The notes: generated from the sequence alone by a model not told the origin. 42,200 nt of DNA from Pelethousia sp034933245 (GCA_034933245.1 JAYFNX010000007.1:1-42200); one strand, 5' to 3'; counted from the stretch's first letter, positions 31,439 through 39,867 are shown. Numbers and translations: made by a program.

Positions 31439-32344
31439 TTATTGAATCCCTGTAATTTCCCGTTGCATCTTCTTTGTGAGCTTGGCAAAAACCTGCTCAT
31501 AAGCGTGGGTACACATGGACCAGACCAGTTCCTTGGGCAAGTCTGCATCCAGATAGACGGAGTTCCAATTGCGCTTATCGCTATAGAAGCCTGGGACAAC
31601 ATCCGTAAACTGCTGCCTGTAAAGCTCGGCCAGCAAGGGCTCGCATTTCAGAATGAGCATGGTACGGCCTCCATACGCTCCATATTGCAGACCCGGGGTA
31701 CACAGGGCTGCAAAAAGCTTACCCCCCACCCGGTAGCGAAGCCACTGCCATTCCGCTTTAAAATCCTTCTGCGCGCCGGGCAGGGCGAGCAAATGTGCGT
31801 CCAAGCCCGGGTACCGCAAGGCGGAAATGGCGGGGCCATTGGATTTATAGAGAATATGCCGGGGCAGGCCGCCGTATTTCCTGATGGTAACGATTATGGT
31901 ATAGCCCAATTCGAGCAGATTGGAAAGGCTATAGTGGTTATCGGGATGTACCGTGCAAAACAGATGCCGATAGCCCAGCGCTGCCAGTTCGTTTTCGCCG
32001 GCAGCCACCATCTGCTTCTGAATCTTATGGCCGCGATAGGCCGGCAGCACGGCCATGGAATCCATATGGGCAACTTTGGGCAGTTCGGGTTCGAAAAGAC
32101 CCGCATCCCGGCCTAGATTGGTTTCCGGGAGGCTTGGGAAATGCATCGAAAAGAATCCGGCGATTTCCCCATCCTCGGCCTGCGCCACTAAAACGAGACC
32201 CTCCTCTTGCAGCTGGGCCTGCATGTAATCGGCGTCATTGGGCACAAACCAGTCGGCATGGCGTATGGTGCGAACCGCTTCCTCCATCACCTTCATCAGC
32301 CCCGGGATATCCCTCTGCGTAGCTTTGCGTATGGTGAAGTCCAT
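31439..32344 (-). CDS. GNAT-family N-acetyltransferase
   Basis: A 301-residue protein whose first 150 residues are a GNAT domain: FTIRKATQRDIPGLMKVMEEAV at the start and MDSMAVLPAYRGHKIQKQMVAAGENELAALGYRHLFCTVHPDNHYSLSNLLELGY as the acetyl-CoA-binding motif A and B region. RGHKIQ replaces the usual RGxGxG/A, keeping only part of the pyrophosphate loop. The C-terminal half (about 190-300) has no obvious family but may help bind substrate. Of two ATG codons, 32344 is preferred as it has AGGAG at 6 bases; the ATG at 32350 abuts that site. It is transcribed from its own promoter through a leader with a 24-base palindrome. Confidence 0.85.
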   Translation of the reverse strand: MDFTIRKATQRDIPGLMKVMEEAVRTIRHADWFVPNDADYMQAQLQEEGLVLVAQAEDGEIAGFFSMHFPSLPETNLGRDAGLFEPELPKVAHMDSMAVLPAYRGHKIQKQMVAAGENELAALGYRHLFCTVHPDNHYSLSNLLELGYTIIVTIRKYGGLPRHILYKSNGPAISALRYPGLDAHLLALPGAQKDFKAEWQWLRYRVGGKLFAALCTPGLQYGAYGGRTMLILKCEPLLAELYRQQFTDVVPGFYSDKRNWNSVYLDADLPKELVWSMCTHAYEQVFAKLTKKMQREITGIQ

Positions 32345-32386
32345 CTTCATCTCCTTTAAAATTTTGGCGCCTGTGTTGGATATACC

Positions 32387-32410
32387 GCTTTACCAGCATG
32401 CTGGTAAAGC
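32387..32410. repeat. Perfect 24-base palindrome in the acetyltransferase leader
   Basis: GCTTTACCAGCA and TGCTGGTAAAGC are exact reverse complements without a spacer. It lies about 43 bases before the gene start and downstream of the promoter at 32482-32511; there is no T-run, so an operator or RNA hairpin is more likely than a terminator. Confidence 0.5.
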
Positions 32411-32481
32411 ATGTTGCACGGCTCGCCTAAACTGCGGACATATGGCTTTTTGAATGGGGCTAGGGAATTAACTCCAATTCT

Positions 32482-32511
32482 AGTATAGCAGTGCCCCGGG
32501 TGTATTTGCAA
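32482..32511 (-). promoter_or_regulatory. Promoter for the acetyltransferase gene
   Basis: On the minus strand TTGCAA (32511-32506), 18-base spacer, TATACT (32487-32482). The leader is about 130 bases. Confidence 0.6.
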
Positions 32512-32540
32512 CCAGCATAATGCCAAATGGATAATCATGA

Positions 32541-32576
32541 AAAGGGGTAGCCCGCATCCAAGCTGCGGGCTGCCCC
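32541..32576 (-). terminator. Rho-independent terminator of the 32597 gene
   Basis: A 13-pair stem with one G-T pair (32544-32556 with 32564-32576) and a 7-base loop is followed on the minus strand by TTTT. It ends 20 bases after the gene. Confidence 0.75.
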
Positions 32577-32596
32577 TTGCTGCGAGCTTATCCTGC

Positions 32597-32953
32597 TTAT
32601 CGCAAAAGAAGATAGAGACTATAAAGGAGAATGCCAGTGCCAAAGGCAATGCCCATGGCGATTCTGGCTTTTTTCAGGCTGCGCTCAGAACGCCGTTCAA
32701 GAAAGGAAATAGGCAAAACGCCGATGATAAACACGCACAACAGCCGAACCGAATCGGAGGCTATATCGCCAGGCAAAAGAAAAAGGATGCAGGCCATCAG
32801 GGCACCCAGCACGCCGCCGCCCCAAGCGGCGTAAAAGTTCCATCGCCTTTTGGGAACCTGGTTCATGCGGTAGGCGAAATCCGTGCCATATACATGATCG
32901 TCCCGGTCGGATTCGGCATCCCAATCGGTGGAGTGGGAATTTTGAGGATCCAT
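32597..32953 (-). CDS. Small membrane protein, unknown function
   Basis: A 118-residue protein of no recognised family. The first 38 residues are hydrophilic (MDPQNSHSTDWDAESDRDD), then come three hydrophobic helices: WNFYAAWGGGVLGALMACILFLLP (about 39-61), SVRLLCVFIIGVLPISFL (68-85) and MGIAFGTGILLYSLYLLL (100-117), with a basic loop RRSERSLKKAR between the last two. The AGGGGGT run lies 9 bases before the ATG. It stands between hairpins at both ends and has no visible partner. Confidence 0.65.
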   Translation of the reverse strand: MDPQNSHSTDWDAESDRDDHVYGTDFAYRMNQVPKRRWNFYAAWGGGVLGALMACILFLLPGDIASDSVRLLCVFIIGVLPISFLERRSERSLKKARIAMGIAFGTGILLYSLYLLLR

Positions 32954-32994
32954 AAACGTTTACCCCCTGCATATGGATTTGGCCGGATAGGAAG

Positions 32995-33024
32995 CTGACG
33001 CCGCAGCCAAGAGCGGCGTCAGCA
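32995..33024 (-). terminator. Second hairpin downstream of livF
   Basis: GCTGACGCCGC and GCGGCGTCAGC form a perfect 11-pair stem with an 8-base loop. The bases after it on the minus strand (TTCCT) are a poor T-run. With the hairpin at 33034-33071 it gives two tandem stems that insulate the transporter operon from the gene at 32953. Confidence 0.5.
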
Positions 33025-33033
33025 TAAGAAAGA

Positions 33034-33071
33034 AGCCGAACCCCGCTTCCTGCGCGAATCAGGCTTCGGCT
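33034..33071 (-). terminator. Terminator of the liv operon
   Basis: On the minus strand AGCCGAA pairs with TTCGGCT and an inner CCTG/CAGG stem, followed by TCTTTCTT. It starts 7 bases after the livF stop. Confidence 0.65.
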
Positions 33072-33078
33072 GGAACTG

Positions 33079-33789
33079 TCAGCTGCCCAGATAGGCTTCC
33101 TTGATGCGCGGATCGGTGAGAAGAGAGCGGGCCTCGCCTTCCATAGTAATGCTGCCTGTTTCTAGCACATAAGCCCTGTGGGCGTAAGAGAGGGCCATGA
33201 AGGCATTTTGTTCCACCAGCAAGATGGTGGACCCCTCTTTATTCAACTCCTCGATCACATGGAAAATTTCTTCCACGATCATAGGCGCAAGGCCCATGCT
33301 GGGCTCGTCCATGAGAACCAGATCACCCCGGGTCACCATGGCCCGGCCCACGGCCAGCATTTGCTGTTCGCCGCCGGAGAGGGTAAGGCCGGGTTGGTTG
33401 CAACGTTCCTTGAGCCGGGGGAACCGGTCAAATACGGCGTCAAAATCCCGCTTAATGTTTTCCTTGTCCTTGCGGAGGCTGGCAGCCATTTTCAGGTTGT
33501 CCATTACGGTCAGGTTGGTAAAGATGCGACGCCCTTCGGGAACATGGGTAATCCCCTTGCCCACGATATCGTGGGGAGCCGTATGGCAAATGTTCTCATC
33601 CTTAAAGAGGATAGCCCCTTTATGCGCACGCTCCAGACCCGAAATGGTGCGTAAAATAGTAGTTTTACCGGCGCCGTTTGAGCCGATAAGGGTGACGATT
33701 TCACCTTGGTCCACATGGAAATCAATGCCTTTTACGGCTTTGATCGCGCCGTAGCTGACGTGTAGGTCCTTTATTTCAAGCATGTGCAT
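33079..33789 (-). CDS. livF: Branched-chain-amino-acid-type ABC transporter ATP-binding protein LivF
   Basis: A 236-residue ATPase, the shorter of the two in this importer class. Walker A is GSNGAGKT (36-43), the signature LSGGEQQMLAVGRA, Walker B LVLMDEPSMGLAPMIVEEIF, and the H-loop LLVEQNA, where LivF proteins have Gln rather than the LivG-type His-His. The ATG at 33789 has GGAGG 8 bases upstream and overlaps the livG 3' end by 14 bases, so translation is coupled. It is the last gene of the five-gene operon. The protein pairs with LivG on the cytoplasmic side of LivH-LivM. Confidence 0.93.
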   Translation of the reverse strand: MHMLEIKDLHVSYGAIKAVKGIDFHVDQGEIVTLIGSNGAGKTTILRTISGLERAHKGAILFKDENICHTAPHDIVGKGITHVPEGRRIFTNLTVMDNLKMAASLRKDKENIKRDFDAVFDRFPRLKERCNQPGLTLSGGEQQMLAVGRAMVTRGDLVLMDEPSMGLAPMIVEEIFHVIEELNKEGSTILLVEQNAFMALSYAHRAYVLETGSITMEGEARSLLTDPRIKEAYLGS

Positions 33790-34552
33790 CTGGATTACCT
33801 CCCAAATAAGCCGCGATAACCTTGGGGTTGTTGCGCACCTCATCCGGCGTACCCTCGGCAATGGTTATGCCGAAATCGATGACTTTGATGCGCTGGGCGA
33901 TGGACATAACCAGCTTCATATGGTGCTCAATCATAAGAATAGTCTGATTCATCTCGCGATGAACCTTCTGAATCAGCTCGATGACATCGTCTATTTCGTT
34001 GGGATTCATGCCGGCGGCGGGTTCATCCAGCAGCAAAACCTTGGGGCCCGTAGCCAATGCTCGGACGATTTCCAGCTTGCGCTGCTCGCCATAGGGCAGA
34101 TTGCTGGCAAAAAAATCCCGCTTATCCGCCAGTTCAAAAAGCTCCAGCAGCGCCATGGACGCCTCGGTAATGCGTTTCTCTTCGCTGCGATATTTCGCAT
34201 CACGCAGCAGCATGCTCATATAGCCATAACCACACTTCATGGTGTGGGCCATTTTCACGTTGTCCAACACCGAGCACTTGCCGAAAAGACGGATATTTTG
34301 GAAAGTACGGGCCAGGCCGGCAGCGGTGAATTCATGGGGCTTTAAGCCCTTGGTAGAATGGCCGTCTATAAAAATTTCACCTTCCGTAGGCTGATAAAGA
34401 CCGGTGAGCATGTTGAACACGGTGGTTTTACCGGCTCCGTTGGGGCCGATAATGGCCCAAAGTTCGCCGGCTTTCATTTCCAGATAAAAATCATCTACGG
34501 CGCGCAGACCACCGAACTGGATGCTGATATGATCCGCCTTTAAAACGCTCAT
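33776..34552 (-). CDS. livG: Branched-chain-amino-acid-type ABC transporter ATP-binding protein LivG
   Basis: A 258-residue ATPase with Walker A GPNGAGKT (36-43), the LivG-typical GLARTFQNIRLF Q-loop segment, a signature reading LPYGEQRKLEIVRALA in place of the canonical LSGGQ (normal for LivG), Walker B VLLLDEPAAGMNPNE and the H-loop LMIEHHMKLVM. The C-terminus ending in Ala-Tyr-Leu-Gly is also family-standard. It overlaps livM by 4 bases and livF by 14. The family imports leucine, isoleucine and valine, but also amides, urea and other small amino-acid-like compounds, so the substrate is open. Confidence 0.94.
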   Translation of the reverse strand: MSVLKADHISIQFGGLRAVDDFYLEMKAGELWAIIGPNGAGKTTVFNMLTGLYQPTEGEIFIDGHSTKGLKPHEFTAAGLARTFQNIRLFGKCSVLDNVKMAHTMKCGYGYMSMLLRDAKYRSEEKRITEASMALLELFELADKRDFFASNLPYGEQRKLEIVRALATGPKVLLLDEPAAGMNPNEIDDVIELIQKVHREMNQTILMIEHHMKLVMSIAQRIKVIDFGITIAEGTPDEVRNNPKVIAAYLGGNPDAHA

Positions 34553-35586
34553 TGTCCTACCTCCTGGCCTGACGGGTTTTTCTTTTTATGCCGCAGGGAC
34601 GAGAAACCCACAATTTTGACGCCGCCCGTTTTCAGCTTGAGGAAGGCAAACTCCTTGCCGCCGAACAGGCCCATGGGCTGGAAAAGGATGATGCACAGCA
34701 ACAATCCGCCATAGATCACCAAGCGCCACTCCGAGAGGAAACGGAGGAGTTCTGGGAGAAGCGTTAGGCTGAAAGCACCCAAGATAGCGCCGCTTATGCT
34801 GCCCACGCCGCCCGCGTAGAGGTAAACCAGAAAATCCGTGGATTTGGTGTAGCTGAACACGTCTGGATGGAGGTAGCGCAACAGATGGGCGTACATGCTG
34901 CCCGCCAGCCCTGCCAAGAAGGCGGAGGTTACAAAGGCGATGATTTTATAGCGGGAAATATTGATGCCCATGGTGCTGGCGGCGATATCATTTTCTCGCG
35001 TAGCCATGCATGCGCGGCCATAAGAGGAATCCATAAAGTTACGGCATACATAAATCGTGAGGATGACGAAGAGGAAAATCCAGAAAAGGGATGCCATCTT
35101 GGGAATGCCGTTTAGGCCCAGGGCGCCGCCCGTGGTTTTCACGATACGGGCAATGGAGCGAATCACCTCACAAAAACCCAGGGTTACGATGGCCAGATAG
35201 TCTCCCTTCAGACGCAGGGTAGGAACGCCAATGAGCAGCCCGCACAGGGCTGCAACCAGGCCGCCGAACAGGGTGGCCGCCAGGAAAACGCCGGTTTGGG
35301 CCGCTGTAGACATGGCGCTCGTATCCAGCAAAATGGTGGTGATATAGGCGGAAGCATACGCACCCACGGACATAAAGCCCGCATGCCCCAGAGAAGACTG
35401 GCCCGTCATGCCGTTGATGATGTTCAGGGATTGGGCCATCATGATGTTGATGCCGGAAAGCATGATAACCTGCATGGCGTAGTTGTTGAGAACTTTCGTA
35501 TGCTGACATATGAAAAGCACGACGAACAGCAAGGGGATAAGGATGAATTCGCTATTGGCCTTGAGCCGATTTTGGATGCTTTTCAT
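34549..35586 (-). CDS. livM: Branched-chain-amino-acid-type ABC transporter permease LivM
   Basis: A 345-residue membrane protein with about ten hydrophobic helices. LivM-type segments are INIMMAQSLNIINGMTGQSSLGHAGFMSVGAYASAY, GDYLAIVTLGFCEVIR and the cytoplasmic coupling loop RENDIAASTMGINISRYKIIAFVTSAFLAGLAGSMYAH, here with the EAA-like region contacting the ATPases. The ATG at 35586 lies 4 bases after the livH stop and has AAGG upstream; an in-frame ATG at 35619 would sit inside livH. The C-terminal tail is basic and cytoplasmic. Confidence 0.93.
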   Translation of the reverse strand: MKSIQNRLKANSEFILIPLLFVVLFICQHTKVLNNYAMQVIMLSGINIMMAQSLNIINGMTGQSSLGHAGFMSVGAYASAYITTILLDTSAMSTAAQTGVFLAATLFGGLVAALCGLLIGVPTLRLKGDYLAIVTLGFCEVIRSIARIVKTTGGALGLNGIPKMASLFWIFLFVILTIYVCRNFMDSSYGRACMATRENDIAASTMGINISRYKIIAFVTSAFLAGLAGSMYAHLLRYLHPDVFSYTKSTDFLVYLYAGGVGSISGAILGAFSLTLLPELLRFLSEWRLVIYGGLLLCIILFQPMGLFGGKEFAFLKLKTGGVKIVGFSSLRHKKKNPSGQEVGQ

Positions 35587-35590
35587 AGGC

Positions 35591-36493
35591 TTATACCTTC
35601 TCAATGGTCGGTTTGCCAAGCAGACCTTCCGGTTTAAAGAGCAGAATCGCTACCAGGACGACGAAGCAGAAGCCGTATGCAAACTCCGAATAGACGGCGG
35701 AAACGAAGATTTCGGCAATTCCGATAACAAAGCCGCCCAATACTGCGCCGCGGATATCGCCGATGCCGCCGCAAACGGCCGCGATGAAGGCCTTGTTGCC
35801 GAGCGTGGCGCCCATGGTGGGTGTAAGAACGGGATAGCTGCTCGCATAGAACGCACCGCTGATGGCCGCCAGACCCGCGCCGATGAAAAACGTAATGGAG
35901 ATCACGCGGTTTATATTAATGCCCATAAGAGAGGCGGCATCTTTGTCGCAAGAGACGGCACGCATCTGCATGCCCGTCTTTGTTTTCATAATCGCCCAGT
36001 AAAGGATCACCATGATAATTACGGATAAACAGATCGTAATGATGCGCAGGAAGCTGATGTTTATGCTTCCGAGGCTGACCAGAAAATCGTTGATCAGCAC
36101 GGGAAAGGTGCGAGGGTTGGGCCCAATAAAGGGCAGGGAACGGAAAAGGTTCTGGGTAAAGATGGATACGCCAATGGCGGAAATCATGCAGGAGATGGTG
36201 GGACGGTTGCGCAGGGGCTTATATGCCACGCGCTCGATGCCCACGCCAATCATGCCTGTGATACCGCCGCTTAGAATCAATAGCAGCATGGCAATAACCG
36301 GGCCGATCATCTGTTCCGCGAAGAAAAGGCTTACGGCAAAGAAGATTACGTAAGACCCCATCATTAAGAAATCCCCGTGCGCCAGATTGATCATGCGGAT
36401 AATGCCGAACACCATCGTATACCCAATGGCCAAAAGGGCGTAAATGCTGCCAAGCTGTAGACCATAAACCAGTAACTGTAAAACAGTGGTCAT
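35591..36493 (-). CDS. livH: Branched-chain-amino-acid-type ABC transporter permease LivH
   Basis: A 300-residue membrane protein with about eight hydrophobic helices and LivH-type segments: GLQLGSIYALLAIGYTMVFGIIRMINLAHGDFLMMGSYV at the N-terminus, CDKDAASLMGININRVISITFFIGAGLAAISGA as the coupling loop, and GNKAFIAAVCGGIGDIRGAVLGGFVIGIAE. GGAGG precedes the ATG. Between livK and livH (82 bases) lies a strong hairpin, which may lower expression of the membrane and ATPase subunits relative to the binding protein. Confidence 0.94.
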   Translation of the reverse strand: MTTVLQLLVYGLQLGSIYALLAIGYTMVFGIIRMINLAHGDFLMMGSYVIFFAVSLFFAEQMIGPVIAMLLLILSGGITGMIGVGIERVAYKPLRNRPTISCMISAIGVSIFTQNLFRSLPFIGPNPRTFPVLINDFLVSLGSINISFLRIITICLSVIIMVILYWAIMKTKTGMQMRAVSCDKDAASLMGININRVISITFFIGAGLAAISGAFYASSYPVLTPTMGATLGNKAFIAAVCGGIGDIRGAVLGGFVIGIAEIFVSAVYSEFAYGFCFVVLVAILLFKPEGLLGKPTIEKV

Positions 36494-36528
36494 GGAGGTT
36501 CCTCCCTAAAAAGCTGGATTGGTAGGAT

Positions 36529-36555
36529 GGGCCGGCACGTCCAGCGCGCCGGCCC
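36529..36555 (-). promoter_or_regulatory. Hairpin in the livK-livH gap
   Basis: GGGCCGGC and GCCGGCCC form a perfect 8-pair G+C-only stem with an 11-base loop and no T-run. In other transport operons such stems protect the binding-protein mRNA or slow transcription into the downstream genes. Confidence 0.5.
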
Positions 36556-36574
36556 TGTTTGCATTTAACTTGGA

Positions 36575-37783
36575 TTAATCCGCACTCATGGACTTGACGT
36601 ATATGCGCTGACCGCTTTGCACCTGGATGATGGCCGCCTCTTTAATGGGGTTGCGGTTTTCATCAAAGACCACGTGTCCGCTGGGAAGGTCCATATCGGT
36701 AGCGGCCATAGCGTCCCGGATGCCGGGGCCGTCTATGGTCTGCGCGTTCTGGATGGCGTTGAGCACGATGTGCGCCGCTTCATACATCATAGCGGAGCAG
36801 AAACTGGGCTTATAATCGAACCGGGCGTTAAAGGCATCCACAAAGTCCTTGGCGGTAGTCGCATCCGGCGAGAAACCGGTCACGTAGTAGGCGCCTTCGA
36901 TCACATCCAAGCCTACAAGCTCGGGCATATAGTCGTAGTCCCAGGAGTCACAGCCCAACATCTGGGCCTGGATGCCCATGGCACGGGTCTGCTGGAGCTG
37001 CAGGGGGATCATGGAGATATGGCTGGGATAGAAGATAACATCCGGATCTGTAGCCTGTATTTTGGTCAACTGCGCGCTGTAATCCTTTACTTCGGCGCCG
37101 GCGAACGCTTCAACCGCCACAACCTCGCCGCCCAGTTCCTTAAAGGCGGCCTGGAATGCTTCGCATAGGCCGGTGCTGTAAGCGTCGGCATTGTTATACA
37201 GAACGGCGGCCTTCTTGGCGGAGAGATCCTGATAGGCGAACTTTGCCACAACCTTGCCTTGGAAGGGATCGATAAAGCAGGCACGGAAGATATATTCGCC
37301 AATCTGCGTAACCTTTTCGTTCGTTCCGGCATTGGTGATTTGAGGAATCTGGGCAGCGTTGGAAATTTCGCCGCTGGCCAGCACGTCGGAAGAGTTGTTG
37401 GGGCCCAGGATGGCGAGCACGCCGTCCTGCTCAATAAGCTTCTGCACCGCGTTCACGGCGATCTCGGGCTTTGCTTCACAGTCCTCGGTAATAAACTCAA
37501 TCTGGACTTTTTTGCCGTCCACATCAAGGCCGCCATTGGCAGCGAGTTCTTCGGAAACCAGGGTGATGGCATCGGACATATTCTTGCCGTCCAAAGCCTG
37601 TTCACCGGAGATGCTGGCTACCATGCCAATCTTAATTACATCGGGAATGACCTTTTCGGCGGCTGTCGGGGCTTCAGCGGCAGGCTGATTGGCCGCGGGT
37701 TCGTTGGCCGCAGGCTGGGTGCTGCAACTTACAGCCATAATAGCCAAGGCCAGCACCAGGGCGAGGGAAATGAGCTTCTTCAT
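36575..37783 (-). CDS. livK: Substrate-binding lipoprotein of the liv-type importer
   Basis: A 402-residue periplasmic-binding-protein-like lipoprotein. The signal peptide MKKLISLALVLALAIMAVSC ends in the lipobox AVSC, so Cys20 would be lipidated. A Pro/Ala/Glu-rich linker (about 22-45) joins it to the binding core, which has IKIGMVASISGEQALDGKNM, VQKLIEQDGVLAILGPNNSSDVLASGEI and YIFRACFIDPFQGKVVAKFA, typical of the Leu/Ile/Val-binding fold (Peripla_BP_6). In LivJ the Ser and Thr of the GP-x-S and A-G-T loops grip the alpha-amino and carboxyl groups; equivalents GPNNSS and NAGTNEK are present, in line with an amino-acid-like ligand. AGGAGG precedes the ATG. Confidence 0.92.
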   Translation of the reverse strand: MKKLISLALVLALAIMAVSCSTQPAANEPAANQPAAEAPTAAEKVIPDVIKIGMVASISGEQALDGKNMSDAITLVSEELAANGGLDVDGKKVQIEFITEDCEAKPEIAVNAVQKLIEQDGVLAILGPNNSSDVLASGEISNAAQIPQITNAGTNEKVTQIGEYIFRACFIDPFQGKVVAKFAYQDLSAKKAAVLYNNADAYSTGLCEAFQAAFKELGGEVVAVEAFAGAEVKDYSAQLTKIQATDPDVIFYPSHISMIPLQLQQTRAMGIQAQMLGCDSWDYDYMPELVGLDVIEGAYYVTGFSPDATTAKDFVDAFNARFDYKPSFCSAMMYEAAHIVLNAIQNAQTIDGPGIRDAMAATDMDLPSGHVVFDENRNPIKEAAIIQVQSGQRIYVKSMSAD

Positions 37784-37942
37784 TGGGGATAGCCTCCTTG
37801 TTGGTTATTGGTTTATTTAGAAGAGGGGAAACTTGTCTTTCAGATAAATATGCGCGGGTTGTTTTCTATGTCCACCTGGGCATGCAGTATGAACGATGCT
37901 CCATCTTGCCGCGTAGCGGTATGGGAACTGATGCCGCTGCAT

Positions 37943-37971
37943 GATATAGAATATATCTCCTCAAAAGTAAA
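37943..37971 (-). promoter_or_regulatory. Possible liv operon promoter
   Basis: On the minus strand TTTACT (37971-37966), 17-base spacer, TATATC (37948-37943). The leader would be about 155 bases. The 330 bases between livK and the racemase-family gene hold no other feature; the part from 37970 to 38050 is very A+T-rich. Confidence 0.45.
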
Positions 37972-38115
37972 AAATATTCTAATTTATTGATCGTAAATAT
38001 GGGTTAAACGTTTTCAAAAAAATAATTAAAAATGTAAAGCGTTTATTATTATCAGAGCTGATCCGGCGTGATTTTAGAAGCGCACGATGCCGACCGGCTA
38101 TCGTTGGCCTTCTCG

Positions 38116-38790
38116 CTATTCGCCTTTGCTGTAACGGCGGATCTTGCTGGTGGAAAGACCGGCCTTGACCAAGCCGCTGGCGATAAGCAGGGCACAAACC
38201 ACACCGTCCAGAACGGGAACCCCCAGCTCTTCCGCCATGGATCCTGCCAGTCCCGTAAAGCCCGCGCAACCCAAAACGATAACCTCGGCCATATCTTCAT
38301 GGATGGCGGCGCGGGCGGCGCTTAGATAGGGACCTTCCGCGCTGCAATCCGCGCAGGGTTCTTTGGGACCGCGAACGGAAGCCGCGCAACCCTCTAGATG
38401 GTATTTGCGGATAATAGCCTGCTTGTTGGGAATAGAATGCGTACCTGCGGAAACCACGGAGAAGGAGTGTCCCAGCATACTGGCCAGCTTCATGGAGGCT
38501 TCGCCGATTCCCACCACGGGCTTGTCCGTAATTTGCTTGAGGAGGTCTAGGTTGGGATCACAATGGCAGGCAACGATAAAGGCGTCGTATTCTGCTTCGT
38601 TTTCCCGCACCAATTGCATCATGCCGGGAGCAGCAATGGCGGCATCGGTATAATAATCAATGTATTCGGGCGCCCCTGGGGTAGGGAGGGTAACGACCGT
38701 GAAATCACCGTTTGCGTAGGCTAAAGCACTCTTTTGAATGCTTGCGGTCATCTCTGGGCTGCTGTTGGGATTGATAATTAATATTTTCAT
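38116..38790 (-). CDS. Asp/Glu/hydantoin racemase family protein
   Basis: A 224-residue protein with the two-cysteine racemase fold. It begins MKILIINPNSSPEMTASIQK, the typical hydantoin-racemase opening. The first catalytic Cys is in FIVACHCDPN (about residue 71) and the second in VIVLGCAGFTGLA (about 175). Enzymes of this group racemise hydantoins, aspartate or glutamate; relatives act as maleate isomerases or arylmalonate decarboxylases, so the reaction is uncertain. TGAGGAAATT precedes the ATG; the open frame extending 53 codons upstream lacks a ribosome site. It is cooriented with the liv operon (333 bases away) and the PPC-domain gene, suggesting a common substrate. Confidence 0.85.
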   Translation of the reverse strand: MKILIINPNSSPEMTASIQKSALAYANGDFTVVTLPTPGAPEYIDYYTDAAIAAPGMMQLVRENEAEYDAFIVACHCDPNLDLLKQITDKPVVGIGEASMKLASMLGHSFSVVSAGTHSIPNKQAIIRKYHLEGCAASVRGPKEPCADCSAEGPYLSAARAAIHEDMAEVIVLGCAGFTGLAGSMAEELGVPVLDGVVCALLIASGLVKAGLSTSKIRRYSKGE

Positions 38791-39072
38791 AATTTCCTCA
38801 AGATAAATAAAACAGATTATTTGTGCTTGCCTATTTGGCCGCTTTCCGTTGCGTGGACTGACGGACAACCTAAATTTAAGACTGGAATGCGTGGTTTCAC
38901 TGCGGCCATGGTAAAGGCGGCGGCAATGTTTCGGGTAGCGCGCCTCCATGCCGAAAGCAAAGCAACCCGGGAGGCAACAGAAGGGAGAATGACGTAAAAT
39001 CGTAAATAAGCGAATGCCAGACTCCCTCTAATTCGGGCCGTGCCTCAAAATGAACCCACTTTAAAAACGTTA
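38791..39072. other. Intergenic region upstream of the racemase-family gene
   Basis: No ORF with a ribosome site, no convincing promoter and no terminator with a T-run was found in these 282 bases. Their function is unresolved. Confidence 0.3.
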
Positions 39073-39636
39073 TTATTTTGCAGTGTTACGATAGAAATTT
39101 TCAGGGTAACCGTAGCCTTCATCATGGACTAAATCGATGGGCGCCAGAGCTTCTATGTCTAGCAGCTCGGTAATAAAGACCTGCATGCAGCCTTTTACCA
39201 GAGTGCCTTCAACCAAATGGCCGGTGATGGTGGGCGCATCCCAACCGCCGCCCGCAACGAAGTGCATAGCCACAAAGGTTTCTTCTTTGCCGTTCTTAGT
39301 AGGACGCTGGCCGATCATACCACCTATGGAAGTGAGCATGGTCAGATTGGTGTTTACGGCTACGCCTTCCCGGTGCCAATTATCGGGATCCTTGTAATCC
39401 GGAATCCACACATAATATTTGCAGGGCTGGAATCCACCCATGAAGGTGGCGTGTACCTTGCCAAAGCGAATGTCATTTTCCTTTGCAAAGTTCTGAATTG
39501 CCAAAGTAGGATCAGCGCCCGTCATCATGCGGACAAGAAACTCGCGGCCACGCCGCATTTCACAGCAATGGTACGCATCGGGGGTCGCGGCATCCAATTG
39601 CCAGGCTGGTAATTGGATATCGGTGTGTTTTTCCAT
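39073..39636 (-). CDS. PPC/DUF296 domain protein
   Basis: A 187-residue protein with the plants-and-prokaryotes-conserved (PPC, DUF296) fold. Diagnostic parts are GREFLVRMMTGADPTLAIQNFAKENDIRFGKVHATFMGGF at the start of the domain (about 30-70), LTMLTSIGGMIGQRP in the middle and MHFVAGGGWDAPTITGHLVEGTLVKGCMQVFI towards the end, which holds the His-rich metal pocket in some members. Bacterial members form trimers of unknown role; in plants the domain goes with AT-hook DNA-binding proteins, but no AT-hook is present here. GGAGGC precedes the ATG. The gene sits between the racemase-family gene and the divergent CoA-ligase gene. Confidence 0.85.
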   Translation of the reverse strand: MEKHTDIQLPAWQLDAATPDAYHCCEMRRGREFLVRMMTGADPTLAIQNFAKENDIRFGKVHATFMGGFQPCKYYVWIPDYKDPDNWHREGVAVNTNLTMLTSIGGMIGQRPTKNGKEETFVAMHFVAGGGWDAPTITGHLVEGTLVKGCMQVFITELLDIEALAPIDLVHDEGYGYPENFYRNTAK

Positions 39637-39740
39637 GGATTGTGCCTCCTAACAAACAGATTAATAAAAGACTTGAATTTTTGCCACATTGCAAATCATA
39701 AAAGATGCTCGATTTTTCTGCGGCCCTAAGTATGATTCGG

Positions 39741-39770
39741 AGTATATTCTTGCTCCCGGTAGTTTGTCAA
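39741..39770 (-). promoter_or_regulatory. Promoter for the PPC-domain gene
   Basis: On the minus strand TTGACA (39770-39765), 18-base spacer, TATACT (39746-39741). The leader is about 95 bases. The racemase-family gene may be read from here as well. Confidence 0.75.
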
Positions 39771-39825
39771 GCGCCTTTTTTTGAGACTTCCGGAGGCAAA
39801 GCCTTCACCAGGGATAGTGTGGGGC

Positions 39826-39867
39826 AAAAACCCTCGCGCGTGGGCACGCGGCGCGCGCGCGCGAGGG
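39826..39867 (-). terminator. G+C-rich hairpin with T-run in an A+T-rich gap
   Basis: CCCTCGCGCG (39831-39840) and CGCGCGAGGG (39858-39867) form a perfect 10-pair stem around 17 bases that are themselves mostly GC repeats; the minus strand continues TTTTTG. There is no annotated minus-strand gene upstream for it to terminate. Confidence 0.6.
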
